Of a stretch of DNA of 64,000 nt, positions 17,944 through 26,098 are shown in pieces (the first letter of the stretch is position 1; every line of letters starts with the position of its first letter). The translations under genes and the position numbers were made by a program. The DNA comes from Thiobacillus sp. 0-1251 (GTDB lineage: Bacteria > Pseudomonadota > Gammaproteobacteria > Burkholderiales > Thiobacillaceae): contig MKWL01000001.1 in NCBI GenBank assembly GCA_001899305.1, positions 1 through 64,000 of the forward strand, read 5' to 3'. The notes below the pieces were generated by a model. That model saw only the letters and a program-made list of their open reading frames with translations. It searched no databases and was not told the origin of the DNA.

Positions 17944-18609
17944 TCATACGGGCATGGTGGTCTTGAGGTAATCCACGATCTGTGCCGAATTCCACTGTAC
18001 GTTGGCCGTGGGTTCGAAATAGCCCTTGCTGACCCATTCGTTCCAGATGCCGATCACATCCGTTTCCGAGAGGACCGGAGTCAAACCAGCTTTGGCGTTC
18101 AACAGTGCGGCAACGATATGCGCACCCAAATTGTCAGGGTCGGTCAGCCCCCAGGGGTTGGAACCATTGCTCAGCATCAGGACCTGCATGAGGGAAAGCG
18201 AGGTCTTGGGCGTGCCGGGATTGCCATCGAGATCCGCCATGAACTGGGTGCCGGAAAAAAGCGGATGGAACAGGGTGCCGCCTTTCCAGTTCTGGACCTT
18301 GTTACAGCTATTCCCGGCGTTGCAGTTCCCGGGAAGATAAGGCGATGGCCAGGATCCCGAATGCGTTTTCCAGTAACCCGGCGTCCTGCCGCTACACAGC
18401 GTAGGGGTGCCATGCTGGCTCAGATTGCCCGAAACGGCACCCGAAGGCGACATGCACTGGTCGGTCGCCAATACAGGGCGGCTGGCCAGCGTGAAAATGG
18501 CAGAGACGCCCAGTGCGGCCCCCGCCAGTCTACGGCGCGAGGGATTGATCTCGCTGTGTGGCAATGCCTCGGGCGAGGTGTCTTGAGTTTCGGGTGTGTG
18601 GTCGGACAT
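17944..18609 (-). CDS. Putative Tat-exported protein with TPGYWKTH motif
   Basis: 221-aa protein. Residues 23-49 look like a twin-arginine signal (S-R25-R26-R27-L, hydrophobic AGAALGVSAIFTLA, ending VLA). The mature part has C-containing loops (DQC, TLCSG, GNCNAGNSC), the motif R-TPGYWKTH at 75-83, and a helical tail. The TPGYWKxH motif recurs in secreted proteins of unknown role. It is first in a minus-strand operon with the PqqD-like, HprK-like and nucleotidyltransferase genes, so it is a likely substrate or product of that system. Function not assigned. Confidence 0.65.
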   Translation of the reverse strand: MSDHTPETQDTSPEALPHSEINPSRRRLAGAALGVSAIFTLASRPVLATDQCMSPSGAVSGNLSQHGTPTLCSGRTPGYWKTHSGSWPSPYLPGNCNAGNSCNKVQNWKGGTLFHPLFSGTQFMADLDGNPGTPKTSLSLMQVLMLSNGSNPWGLTDPDNLGAHIVAALLNAKAGLTPVLSETDVIGIWNEWVSKGYFEPTANVQWNSAQIVDYLKTTMPV

Positions 18610-18752
18610 GTCAGGCCTCGATAATCATTCTGGATTTTGTCCCCAGAAAATACAGCAAGAATCGCACCAATGTACGTCATTCCTGCCTGAGTTGCCCGTC
18701 TTATGCTGTCTGCCGGCTTGTCGAGCGTGCCCTGGGTCAGGGCGAGTGTAAA

Positions 18753-19616
18753 TTATTCCGACAGATTGCCGCCACTGACACGGTAGATGCTAGACAGGTC
18801 CGGCCAGCTTTGCGGCTGGGAGAATCCCGCGGCCTGGAGCAAGGCCCGGACGGCATTCGCCTGATCGTACCCGTGTTCTACCAGCAGCGCGCCGCCGGGC
18901 TTGAGATGCCCGGGTGCTGCCGCGATCAGGCGGCGCAGGTCGTCCAGACCGTCCGGACCTGCTGCGAGTGCGGAAAGCGGCTCGAATCGCACATCCCCGC
19001 GCGCCAGATGGGGATCGGCGGCGGCGATATAGGGCGGGTTGCCGACTATGAGGTCGAAGCGGCGTCCGGCCAGTGCAGAAAACCAGTCGCTGGTCAGAAA
19101 TTCGACAGGTGCGTTGAGGATGCTGCTGTTATTTTTCGCGGCGGCGAGCGCGGCATCGGAGCGGTCCACGGCGGTCACGCGTGCAAGCGGCCGCTCCAGC
19201 GCCAGGGTGATGGCGACGCAGCCACTGCCGGTACCGAGATCGAGGACCTCTACTGCCTGGTCGCCGGGCATGTGCGTCAGAGCCCGCTCCACCAGCAATT
19301 CGGTATCGGGTCGCGGAATCAGGACGTCGGGCGACACGCGAAAGCTGCGGCCGTAAAACTCGCGCATGCCGGTGAGATAGGCGATCGGTTCGCCTGCCAG
19401 CCTGCGCGCGAGTAGCGTGCGAAATTGCGTGATTTGCTCTTGGGCCGGCAGGTCGGTGTCGTGCGCGATCAGCCAGGCGGGCGCCACGTCCCAGGCAAAC
19501 GCGGCGAGTACGCGCGCTTCCAGTCGCGCTTCGCGCGTGTCCAGTCCGAGCGTCGCGCCAATGCGTGTTGTGGCGTCGTCGAGCAGACGGGCGACGGTCG
19601 CAGCCTCGCGGGCCAT
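18753..19616 (-). CDS. prmC: Release-factor glutamine methyltransferase PrmC
   Basis: 287-aa SAM-dependent enzyme that methylates the Gln of the GGQ motif in RF1 and RF2. It has an N-terminal helical domain binding the release factor, then SAM motif I VLDLGTGSGCVAI and the catalytic NPPY (IVGNPPYIA). The start lies 3 bp after the prfA stop, so it is co-transcribed with its substrate gene, the usual hemA-prfA-prmC order. Confidence 0.95.
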   Translation of the reverse strand: MAREAATVARLLDDATTRIGATLGLDTREARLEARVLAAFAWDVAPAWLIAHDTDLPAQEQITQFRTLLARRLAGEPIAYLTGMREFYGRSFRVSPDVLIPRPDTELLVERALTHMPGDQAVEVLDLGTGSGCVAITLALERPLARVTAVDRSDAALAAAKNNSSILNAPVEFLTSDWFSALAGRRFDLIVGNPPYIAAADPHLARGDVRFEPLSALAAGPDGLDDLRRLIAAAPGHLKPGGALLVEHGYDQANAVRALLQAAGFSQPQSWPDLSSIYRVSGGNLSE

Positions 19617-19619
19617 GTT

Positions 19620-20702
19620 TCAGCCCTCGCCGGCAAGCGTCGCCAGCAATTCGGCCTGATGTTCGGCCGCGAGCGCATCGAGCAACTCGGTGAGGTCGCC
19701 GTCCATCATCGCGTCGATCTTGTATAGCGTGAGGTTGATGCGGTGATCGGTGATGCGGCCCTGAGGGAAGTTGTAGGTCCGGATGCGATCGGAGCGGTCG
19801 CCGCTGCCGATCAGGTTCTTGCGGGTGCTGGCTTCGCTGGCGTGCTGCGCCTGGATTTCGCGATCCTTCAGGCGCGCCGCCAGTACGCTCATCGCCTGCG
19901 CGCGGTTGCGGTGCTGGGAGCGGTCGTCCTGGCATTCGACCACCAGCCCGGTTGGCAGATGGGTAATGCGGACCGCCGAGTCGGTTTTGTTGATGTGCTG
20001 GCCGCCCGCTCCGGAAGCCCGAAATGTGTCGATGCGCAGGTCGGCCGGGTTGATGTCGACTTCGCCAATCTCGTCGGCTTCCGGCATCACGGCGACGGTG
20101 CAGGCCGAGGTGTGGATGCGGCCCTGCGATTCGGTTTCCGGTACACGTTGCACGCGATGGCCGCCGGATTCGAACTTCAGGCGCGAGTAGGCGCCTTGCC
20201 CAACGATGCGGAGGATCACCTCCTTGTAGCCCCCGACTTCGCCGGGATTTTCCGACACGATCTCAACCTTCCAGCTCTGGCGCTCGGCATAGCGCGTGTA
20301 CATGCGCAACAGGTTGCCGGCGAACAGCGCCGACTCGTCGCCGCCCGTGCCGGCGCGGATTTCCAGGAAGATGTTGCGCTCGTCATTGGGATCTTTCGGC
20401 AGTAGCGCAGTCTGCAGTTCGGTTTCAAGTTGCCCGATTTTCGTTGCGCAATCTGCGAGTTCCGCTTCGGCGAGTTCGCGCATGTCCGGGTCGGCAAGCA
20501 TCTCGCTTGCGGTTGTCCGGTCGGCTTCGACCCGCTTGTACTGACGGTAAAGCGCCACTACCGGGCTGAGATCGGCATGCTCGCGGGTGAGCTTGCGATA
20601 GCTTTCCATGTCGCCGGCGATTTCCGGCTGCGACAGCAAGGCGTCGAGTTCCTCGAGCCGCTCGTCGGCGCGAGCGAGCTTGTCGGCCAGCGAGGCTTTC
20701 AT
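19620..20702 (-). CDS. prfA: Peptide chain release factor 1
   Basis: 360-aa factor that terminates translation at UAA and UAG. It has the universal GGQ in [18 protein letters not shown] and the RAGTGGDES segment of domain 2. Length equals that of E. coli RF1 (360). Its start overlaps the end of hemA by four bases, and prmC follows after 3 bp. Confidence 0.97.
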   Translation of the reverse strand: MKASLADKLARADERLEELDALLSQPEIAGDMESYRKLTREHADLSPVVALYRQYKRVEADRTTASEMLADPDMRELAEAELADCATKIGQLETELQTALLPKDPNDERNIFLEIRAGTGGDESALFAGNLLRMYTRYAERQSWKVEIVSENPGEVGGYKEVILRIVGQGAYSRLKFESGGHRVQRVPETESQGRIHTSACTVAVMPEADEIGEVDINPADLRIDTFRASGAGGQHINKTDSAVRITHLPTGLVVECQDDRSQHRNRAQAMSVLAARLKDREIQAQHASEASTRKNLIGSGDRSDRIRTYNFPQGRITDHRINLTLYKIDAMMDGDLTELLDALAAEHQAELLATLAGEG

Positions 20703-21949
20703 TCGTGGTGCAGCCCGTAGAGTTGGCTGATGAGACGGACCAACTGGTCGCGTTCGGCACTGTTGGCGTGATTGAGCGCGTGAGTGGGGGCGTGCAGCAA
20801 CTTGTTGGACAGTGCGTGGCTCATCGCCTCGAGCACGGCGCGCGGGTCGCCGCCGCGCGCCAGCGCCTTCTCGGCTTTCTCGATTTCGTGGCGGCGATGG
20901 CGCTCGGCATTGTCGCGCAGCGAACGGATCAGCGGTACCAGTTCGCGGCCCTCCATCCAGTGCACGAAGTTTTCCACGCTGGTTTCGATGATGGCCTCGG
21001 CCTGTGCGACCTGCGCCACGCGATTGTCCATGCCTTCGCGCACCACCTGGCCGAGGTCGTCAACGCTGTAGAGGAAGACGTCGTCCATGTCGGCGACCTC
21101 GGCTTCGACGTCGCGTGGCACTGCGAGGTCGACGATGAAGATCGGGCGATGGCGGCGCTGCTTGATTGCACGCTCCAGCATGCCCTTGCCGAGGATGGGC
21201 AGCGGGCTTGCGGTGGAGGTGATGATGATGTCGTAGGCGGGCAACTCGTCGGGCAACGCGGTCAGCGGGATCACCTCGGCATTGAAGCGTTCGGCCAGCG
21301 GACGGGCACGTTCGGTCGTGCGGTTGGCGACGGTCATGCGGCGCGGGTGTTGCGCGGCAAAATGAGTGATGCACAGCTCGATCATCTCGCCAGCGCCGAT
21401 GAACAGGCAGGCCTGGTCCCGGATGCTGGGGAAGATGCGTTCGGCAAGCCGCACGGCGGCGGCGGCCATCGACACCGAATTGGCGCCGATCTCGGTGCTG
21501 GTGCGCACTTCCTTGGCGACCGAGAACGTGCGCTGGAACAGCTTGTGCAGCAGCAGACCGAGCGTGCCGGCCTCCTCTGCAGCCTGTACTGCCTGCTTCA
21601 TCTGGCCGAGGATCTGGGTCTCGCCCAGCACCATCGAATCGAGTCCGGCGGCGACACGGAAGGCATGCTGGGCCGCCTGCTCGCGCGGCAGCGTATACAG
21701 GTAGGGCGCGAGTTCACGCCGCTCGATATGGTGGAAGTCGGCCAGCCATTGCGCCACGGCCTCGGGGGAAGGCGTGTTGACATACAGTTCGGTGCGGTTG
21801 CAGGTCGACAGGATGGCGACTTCGGATGCGCGCTGGCTTTGCGTCAGTTCATGCAGCGCCTGCACCAGTTTTTCGGGGCCGAACGCCACCTGCTCGCGGA
21901 TCGCGAGGGGTGCAGTGTGATGGTTGACCCCGAGGGTGAGAAGCTGCAT
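20699..21949 (-). CDS. hemA: Glutamyl-tRNA reductase
   Basis: 416-aa NADPH-dependent enzyme that commits glutamyl-tRNA to tetrapyrrole synthesis. Catalytic C50 lies in [12 protein letters not shown]; the NADPH-binding part includes LFIGAGEM and [10 protein letters not shown]; the C-terminal dimerisation helices end in LYGLHHE. It supplies haem and sirohaem precursors, needed here for sirohaem-containing DsrAB and the cytochromes. It lies 46 bp downstream of the TauD-like gene on the same strand, possibly in one transcript with the dsr-divergent genes. Confidence 0.96.
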   Translation of the reverse strand: MQLLTLGVNHHTAPLAIREQVAFGPEKLVQALHELTQSQRASEVAILSTCNRTELYVNTPSPEAVAQWLADFHHIERRELAPYLYTLPREQAAQHAFRVAAGLDSMVLGETQILGQMKQAVQAAEEAGTLGLLLHKLFQRTFSVAKEVRTSTEIGANSVSMAAAAVRLAERIFPSIRDQACLFIGAGEMIELCITHFAAQHPRRMTVANRTTERARPLAERFNAEVIPLTALPDELPAYDIIITSTASPLPILGKGMLERAIKQRRHRPIFIVDLAVPRDVEAEVADMDDVFLYSVDDLGQVVREGMDNRVAQVAQAEAIIETSVENFVHWMEGRELVPLIRSLRDNAERHRRHEIEKAEKALARGGDPRAVLEAMSHALSNKLLHAPTHALNHANSAERDQLVRLISQLYGLHHE

Positions 21950-21995
21950 ACGGCAGATGGCCGAAAAACGAAGACCGCTATTTTAACCGCTCCCG

Positions 21996-22895
21996 CTACT
22001 GCGGGCGCGCGGGAAAGTTCAGGCGGTCGTAATAGCGCCCGCGATAGAGCAGACGACGGTGGCCGGGTGAGTCGGAGAACGCGCTGCGGGTGTGCAGCAC
22101 GTTGTTGCAGATGAGGCCCATGCCAGGACTCAGGCGCGCCGTGAGGATGTATTCCGAACTGGCGAGAATATCGGCCAGGGTTTTGACGGCGGCCTGCGTG
22201 ACCGCGTCGTCCTTCCACATGATCGAACGGGTGCGTGCGGTGTAGCGCATATACAGAAAACCCGCGTCGGGATCGACCGCGAACACCGGACCCCTCTGTT
22301 CCGGGCGAGCGACGTTGTCCTCGTCCATGCGAGCAGGAATGGTCATCGCATCGGGCTGCATCAGTGCGGCAACATAATCGGGGCTGGCATCGCGCAACTG
22401 GATATAGGCAATCTCGTGGTCGAGCAGGGCGTTCTCGCCGCCGGATTCGGCATCCTGCGCGCAATGCAGCGTCATGCCGAGAATGCGGCGGTCGAGTGCG
22501 TTGTAGTAGCCGTCGGTATGCCAGTTGATCGGCTTGTGGGTATAGGGAATGAAATCGCCGCGTACGCTACCGCCTTCGTCGCTGTCCGGGGTGATGCTGG
22601 AAAGCCCGTCTTCATCGGCCAGATAGTTGCCCTCGAGGCGGGAAAGGCCGAGTTGTTGTGCCAATCGATGCGGGATCGACTTGTCGGCGGCAGGCAGGTG
22701 CGATGCGCTGTAGATGGCCATGTTGGCGCGCGCGCAGCACGCCTCGAGCGTGTCGGCTTCGTCGGCAGTGAGATGGCGTGGATCGTCCAGCGACACAACC
22801 AGTTCGTCGATGCGGCGCGGATAGGCGGCAAGCCGGGCATCGCGCCAGGCGCGGTAGCCGCTCTCGTTGCCCAGATCGAAAGGCGAATTCGCCAT
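21996..22895 (-). CDS. TauD/TfdA-like Fe(II)/2-oxoglutarate dioxygenase
   Basis: 299-aa protein of the taurine-dioxygenase fold. The iron-binding H-x-D is in INWHTDGYYN (H174, D176), with a distal His-containing strand CNNVLHTRSAF and the 2-oxoglutarate-type Arg in HRRLLYRGRYYD. Many members oxidise sulfonates or sulfate esters. Its position among sulfur-trafficking genes divergent from dsrA suggests an organosulfur substrate, but TauD-like proteins vary widely, and no substrate can be named. It is 8 bp downstream of the 206-aa unknown gene. Confidence 0.75.
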   Translation of the reverse strand: MANSPFDLGNESGYRAWRDARLAAYPRRIDELVVSLDDPRHLTADEADTLEACCARANMAIYSASHLPAADKSIPHRLAQQLGLSRLEGNYLADEDGLSSITPDSDEGGSVRGDFIPYTHKPINWHTDGYYNALDRRILGMTLHCAQDAESGGENALLDHEIAYIQLRDASPDYVAALMQPDAMTIPARMDEDNVARPEQRGPVFAVDPDAGFLYMRYTARTRSIMWKDDAVTQAAVKTLADILASSEYILTARLSPGMGLICNNVLHTRSAFSDSPGHRRLLYRGRYYDRLNFPARPQ

Positions 22896-22903
22896 GCCGC
22901 GCC

Positions 22904-23524
22904 TTATTCCGGAGGCAGCATGTCGGGCGAACCGAAGCCGCGCTTGACCGGCGCGTCGGACAAGAGGCCCTTGAAGCTCTTCCTCACCGTGCCCATCATC
23001 TCGGGCATCTCGATGTCCATGATCTGGTCCATGATCCAGGTCTTGTCGTTGTCGCCCATCTCGTCACGGATCTGCAAACCGAGGAAACGTAACGCCGGGA
23101 AGCTGGCCTTTTCTTCGTCAGAGAACTCGAATTCCGCATAGTCGGCGAAGCGGCGGTTGAGGAAATCGATGAATTCCTGTTTGTAGTTGCGCGGGTCGTT
23201 TTTGCCTACCACTTCGCGCACGTTCTGCTCCATCACTTCACCGAGCCGGTTGGCGACCGCTTGCAGTACCGCGATGCGGCGTTCGGGTGTCAGCGTTGCA
23301 TAGGCCATGCGGTCGCAGTAATGCACCAGGAAGGCGAGGAATTCGGCGATCAGCTTGAAGCCGCGCGCCGGGGTGATGATGTCGTAGTTTTCGCGGCCGA
23401 GGTTGTCCACGGCCTTGTCGGCGACGCGCCAGGTGGTCGTGGCGACAGCGGTAGCGATTTCTTCGGCGCTGCGTTCGCCGTCTTTCTTGAACCAGACAGT
23501 TTTGACGCGGATAGGCATGGCCAT
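22904..23524 (-). CDS. Conserved hypothetical protein in the dsr-divergent cluster
   Basis: 206-aa soluble, mostly helical protein; no family recognised. Visible are a basic N-terminal strand (PIRVKTVWFKKDGERS), a long helical middle (FKLIAEFLAFLVHYCDRMAYATL, RIAVLQAVANRLGEVM) and an acidic C-terminal region (MDIEMPEMMG) ending in a Pro-rich tail. It has one cysteine. Its ribosome site GGAGAATA lies within the end of the upstream sulfurtransferase gene, so the two are coupled. Context implies a role in sulfur metabolism; nothing more can be said. Confidence 0.7.
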   Translation of the reverse strand: MAMPIRVKTVWFKKDGERSAEEIATAVATTTWRVADKAVDNLGRENYDIITPARGFKLIAEFLAFLVHYCDRMAYATLTPERRIAVLQAVANRLGEVMEQNVREVVGKNDPRNYKQEFIDFLNRRFADYAEFEFSDEEKASFPALRFLGLQIRDEMGDNDKTWIMDQIMDIEMPEMMGTVRKSFKGLLSDAPVKRGFGSPDMLPPE

Positions 23525-23526
23525 GA

Positions 23527-24375
23527 TTATTCTCCTGTGGCGACGGGGCGGGCGGGATCGGTGATCCACTCGCTCCACGAACCGGGGTAAAGCCGTGAAC
23601 CGGGAAGACCGGCGACTTCCATCGCCAGAATGTTGTGGCAGGCGGTGACGCCGGAACCGCACATGTGGATCACCTGCCAGGCAGGCCTGCCCTTGAGCAG
23701 GGCCTGATAGTTTTCGCGCAGCGCTTCGGGCGGCAGGAAGGTCCCGTCCACGTCGAGGTTCTCGTCGAATTGCCAGTTGATCGCACCAGGTACGTGCCCG
23801 GCCACCGGGTCGAGCGGTTCGAATTCGCCGGAGAAGCGGCGGTCCGGACGCGCATCGAGGATGAGTTGCTCGCCGGACTGTGACGCGCGCAAGACCTCGT
23901 CCGCCGCGACGATCTGGGTCGGTTCGGGCAGGCAGGCGCAGGCACCCCGGTGTGGTGCCGGGATGTCGGCATTGACTGGGCGCTTTTCACGCAGCCATTT
24001 CGGGTAGCCGCCGTCCAGCAGGGCCACACCGGGGTGCCCGAGCCAGCGCAACATCCACCATAGCCGCCCTGCCATGGCGCCATAACTGTCGTCGTATACC
24101 ACGACCTGTTTGTTGACGCCCACGCCCCATGCGCACAGCTTTTCGGTCAGTGCGCGCGGATCGGGCAGCGGGTGCCGTCCGGTGGTTTCGCCGATGGGAG
24201 CAGAGAGATCCTCATCCAAATGCACATAGCGAGCGCCCGGGATATGTGCTTTCTCATACGCCTGACGACCTGCCTCAGTGTCGGTGAGGGTGAAGCGGCA
24301 GTCCAGTATGACCCAGTTGGGGTCGTCCAGGTGGGCAGCCAGATCTTCAGTGGTAACGAGGGTGTTGGAAAACAT
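23527..24375 (-). CDS. sseA: Two-domain sulfurtransferase, SseA (3-mercaptopyruvate) type
   Basis: 282-aa protein of two rhodanese domains. The N-terminal one is structural (VILDCRFTLTD, GARYVHLDEDLS); the C-terminal one carries active-site C239 in MCGSGVTACH. The CGSGVTA loop is typical of mercaptopyruvate sulfurtransferases, whereas classical thiosulfate rhodaneses have CRKGVT. It moves sulfane sulfur to acceptor thiols or cyanide. Its place between the DsrC paralogue and the 206-aa unknown suggests delivering persulfide to the TusA/DsrE/DsrC relay; rhodanese with cyanide would give thiocyanate. Confidence 0.85.
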   Translation of the reverse strand: MFSNTLVTTEDLAAHLDDPNWVILDCRFTLTDTEAGRQAYEKAHIPGARYVHLDEDLSAPIGETTGRHPLPDPRALTEKLCAWGVGVNKQVVVYDDSYGAMAGRLWWMLRWLGHPGVALLDGGYPKWLREKRPVNADIPAPHRGACACLPEPTQIVAADEVLRASQSGEQLILDARPDRRFSGEFEPLDPVAGHVPGAINWQFDENLDVDGTFLPPEALRENYQALLKGRPAWQVIHMCGSGVTACHNILAMEVAGLPGSRLYPGSWSEWITDPARPVATGE

Positions 24376-24459
24376 CGTTGGAGCCGTGATAGGTGAACTT
24401 CAGGTCGGAGCGGGCAGCGAGGAAACCGCTGCCCGCCCAACGGGGTCTCTAGACGGCTA

Positions 24460-24792
24460 TCAGTAGCCGCCTTTGCCGTAAGGCTTGGTCAGGCCGGCAA
24501 CGCGGGCGGACTGACGTGCGGGCTGGTTGGGGAAGAGCTCATACAGCTTTTTCTTCCAGTCGGTACCGGGATGCAGGTCTTCCATCTCGGACAACATGTT
24601 GCGGAAGTTCGGGGTATGACCATCTTCCTTGTATTTGTCGCGCATATAGTTGATGACGGTCCAGTGATCGTCGGTCAGCGTGATTTTTTCAGCCGCGGCG
24701 ATGACGGGGGGGACGTCGTCGCTGAAGTTGGCTTCCAGCAGGAAGTCTTCTTCACCGGTTTCGAGCTCTTCGCCATTTACAACATAAGACAT
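24460..24792 (-). CDS. DsrC/TusE-like protein without cysteines (RspA-type)
   Basis: 110-aa protein clearly of the DsrC fold (LTDDHWTVINYMRDKY, DWKKKLYELFPNQPARQSARVAGL) but with no cysteine at all. The C-terminal arm ends KPYGKGGY where true DsrC has KPTGC plus one residue, and the inner Cys is replaced by Ser/Ala (ARQSARVAGL). It therefore cannot bind sulfur or form the DsrC trisulfide. Cysteine-free relatives have been proposed to be regulatory (Rsp, regulatory sulfur-related proteins). The start follows TTTCTCC/GGAGAAA on the minus strand. Compare the functional dsrC at 29.7 kb. Confidence 0.85.
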   Translation of the reverse strand: MSYVVNGEELETGEEDFLLEANFSDDVPPVIAAAEKITLTDDHWTVINYMRDKYKEDGHTPNFRNMLSEMEDLHPGTDWKKKLYELFPNQPARQSARVAGLTKPYGKGGY

Positions 24793-24847
24793 GTTTTCTC
24801 CTTTCGGGTTGGTCACTAAAGAATCGCCGGAACAACCGGCAGTGGGT

Positions 24848-25456
24848 TCAATGGTTCGCCGGCATCACCGGCGCAATGGATTTGTGCGGGATGAAAATCC
24901 CGCATCCTAACAAACGGTTGCGTCCCATGCCTTCGTCCTGCAGTTGCAGGGATTTGTGTGGCGGCACGTCATGCAGCATCAGACTGTAGCCGTAGATTGG
25001 GCCGGATGCGGTTTGCAGGGTTTGCTGTTTGCCGCAGATGAATCCGCAGCGCAGCTGGAAATGGCCATCCAGTTCGCGCATCACGTCCTGCACGAATTGT
25101 TCTTCACTCGCCCGGCCCGTGTCAACGAAGTGTGCGTAGATGTTGGCGAAGGCACTGAATTCACGGGTCTTGAAGCTGCCGATCTGCAGGCGGTGACCGG
25201 CCAGGTCCAGTGTCTGCCCGACCAGGCGCTGCATCTCGTCCACACGTGTCTTGGGCACGCGCACGAGCATCTTGGTACGCCGATTGATGTTGAGCGTGGC
25301 ATCGCCACTGTTGGTTTCTGCACCTTTGAGATGCTGGATGCCAGTGCCACCATCCTCACCCAGCCAGGGGAGCAGGCGCAGCAGTGCCTCCGACATCAAT
25401 TGTGCATTGTCGGCCGGAATGGTGGTGCCGGCCAGATCGAATTGTAGGTCGATCAT
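24848..25456 (-). CDS. Cas6/Cmx6-like RAMP-superfamily protein
   Basis: 202-aa protein with the pattern of type I-MYXAN Cas6 (Cmx6): start MIDLQFDLAGTTIPADN, LLRLLPWL, GIQHLKG, LVRVPKTRV, LDLAGHRLQIG, EFVQDV-type helix and a C-terminal glycine-rich RNA-binding loop LQLQDEGMGRNRLLGCGIF. Cas6 proteins cut CRISPR precursor RNA, but no CRISPR array or other cas gene is in the window. A catalytic His cannot be assigned with certainty. An alternative GTG start at 25507 overlaps the stop of the upstream 73-aa gene (GTGA) and would add 17 residues. It is probably a stand-alone homologue with a role linked to the dsr locus. Confidence 0.7.
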   Translation of the reverse strand: MIDLQFDLAGTTIPADNAQLMSEALLRLLPWLGEDGGTGIQHLKGAETNSGDATLNINRRTKMLVRVPKTRVDEMQRLVGQTLDLAGHRLQIGSFKTREFSAFANIYAHFVDTGRASEEQFVQDVMRELDGHFQLRCGFICGKQQTLQTASGPIYGYSLMLHDVPPHKSLQLQDEGMGRNRLLGCGIFIPHKSIAPVMPANH

Positions 25457-25503
25457 GTGCGGCGTGTACTCTTCGGGCTTGTTTTCAGGCCAGCCTGCCC
25501 AGT

Positions 25504-25725
25504 TCACGGCGCGTCTCCCGCATGGTCCTTGGCCCAAGCCTGCATCAGGTCGGCCCATTTCTGCGCGCTGACCGGGTCGACGTCGAAAATAGTGAAGCGC
25601 TTGTTCTCGCGTATGCGGATGCGTAGAAACGGCACGCCTCCCGACTCGTGGGTCAGGTGCTGGAACTCGATCTCCTGGCCGCCGAAGGGGAGTCGCATCT
25701 TGTCTAATGGTGTGATCTCTGGCAT
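25504..25725 (-). CDS. Small conserved protein preceding the Cas6-like gene
   Basis: 73-aa soluble protein, no family recognised. It reads as a beta-strand-rich domain (MRLPFGGQEIEFQHLTHESGGVP..., RIRIRENKRFTIFDVD) followed by a helix (AQKWADLMQAWA). Its stop overlaps a possible GTG start of the Cas6-like gene, pointing to tight coupling and perhaps a complex. It is the first gene of the minus-strand group that diverges from dsrA. Confidence 0.6.
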   Translation of the reverse strand: MPEITPLDKMRLPFGGQEIEFQHLTHESGGVPFLRIRIRENKRFTIFDVDPVSAQKWADLMQAWAKDHAGDAP

Positions 25726-26098
25726 GGAATCTCGATCCGGGTTGCTTCAATTCGATATGAATGCGTTGTACAGCAACACAAACAAACCTTGCTTTAATAA
25801 GGTTGTTGCGTACCATTTCAACCCTGCTTGTTACAGGGGCTTGCGTTTGCAACAATATTTTAATACTCTTATTGATTCCTGTGGCGGCCACGTAATGTCT
25901 CACCCTTTGCCTAGATGGGGCATTACCGCGTTGGGGAAATCGATCTACTCCTTTTGGGTAGGTTAAAACCTACCGCGATGGAGTAATCGTTTTACCCATG
26001 AGAATGATGGTGATGCGGCCATCAACTCAATACGATGATGGGATACCGTTGAGCTATCGGCTGAGCGGGCATTTCGAAATGTTCTAGGAGAGAAAACT
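25726..26098. promoter_or_regulatory. Divergent control region between the 73-aa gene and dsrA
   Basis: 373 bp without genes. It must hold the dsr operon promoter. The right end has the dsrA ribosome site (AGGAGAG, about 26086-26092). A possible sigma-70 pair is TTGCAA with TATTGA 17 bp later in the TTGCAACAATATTTTAATAC stretch (about 25846-25875), but it is weak. The best signal is an 18-bp inverted repeat described separately. Confidence 0.5.
25957..25974. promoter_or_regulatory. Inverted repeat (operator candidate) upstream of dsrA
   Basis: GGTAGGTTAAAACCTACC has perfect 8-bp arms with a 2-bp centre, 125 bp before the dsrA start. There is no T-run, so a protein-binding operator is more likely than a terminator. 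The regulator is unknown. Confidence 0.55.
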
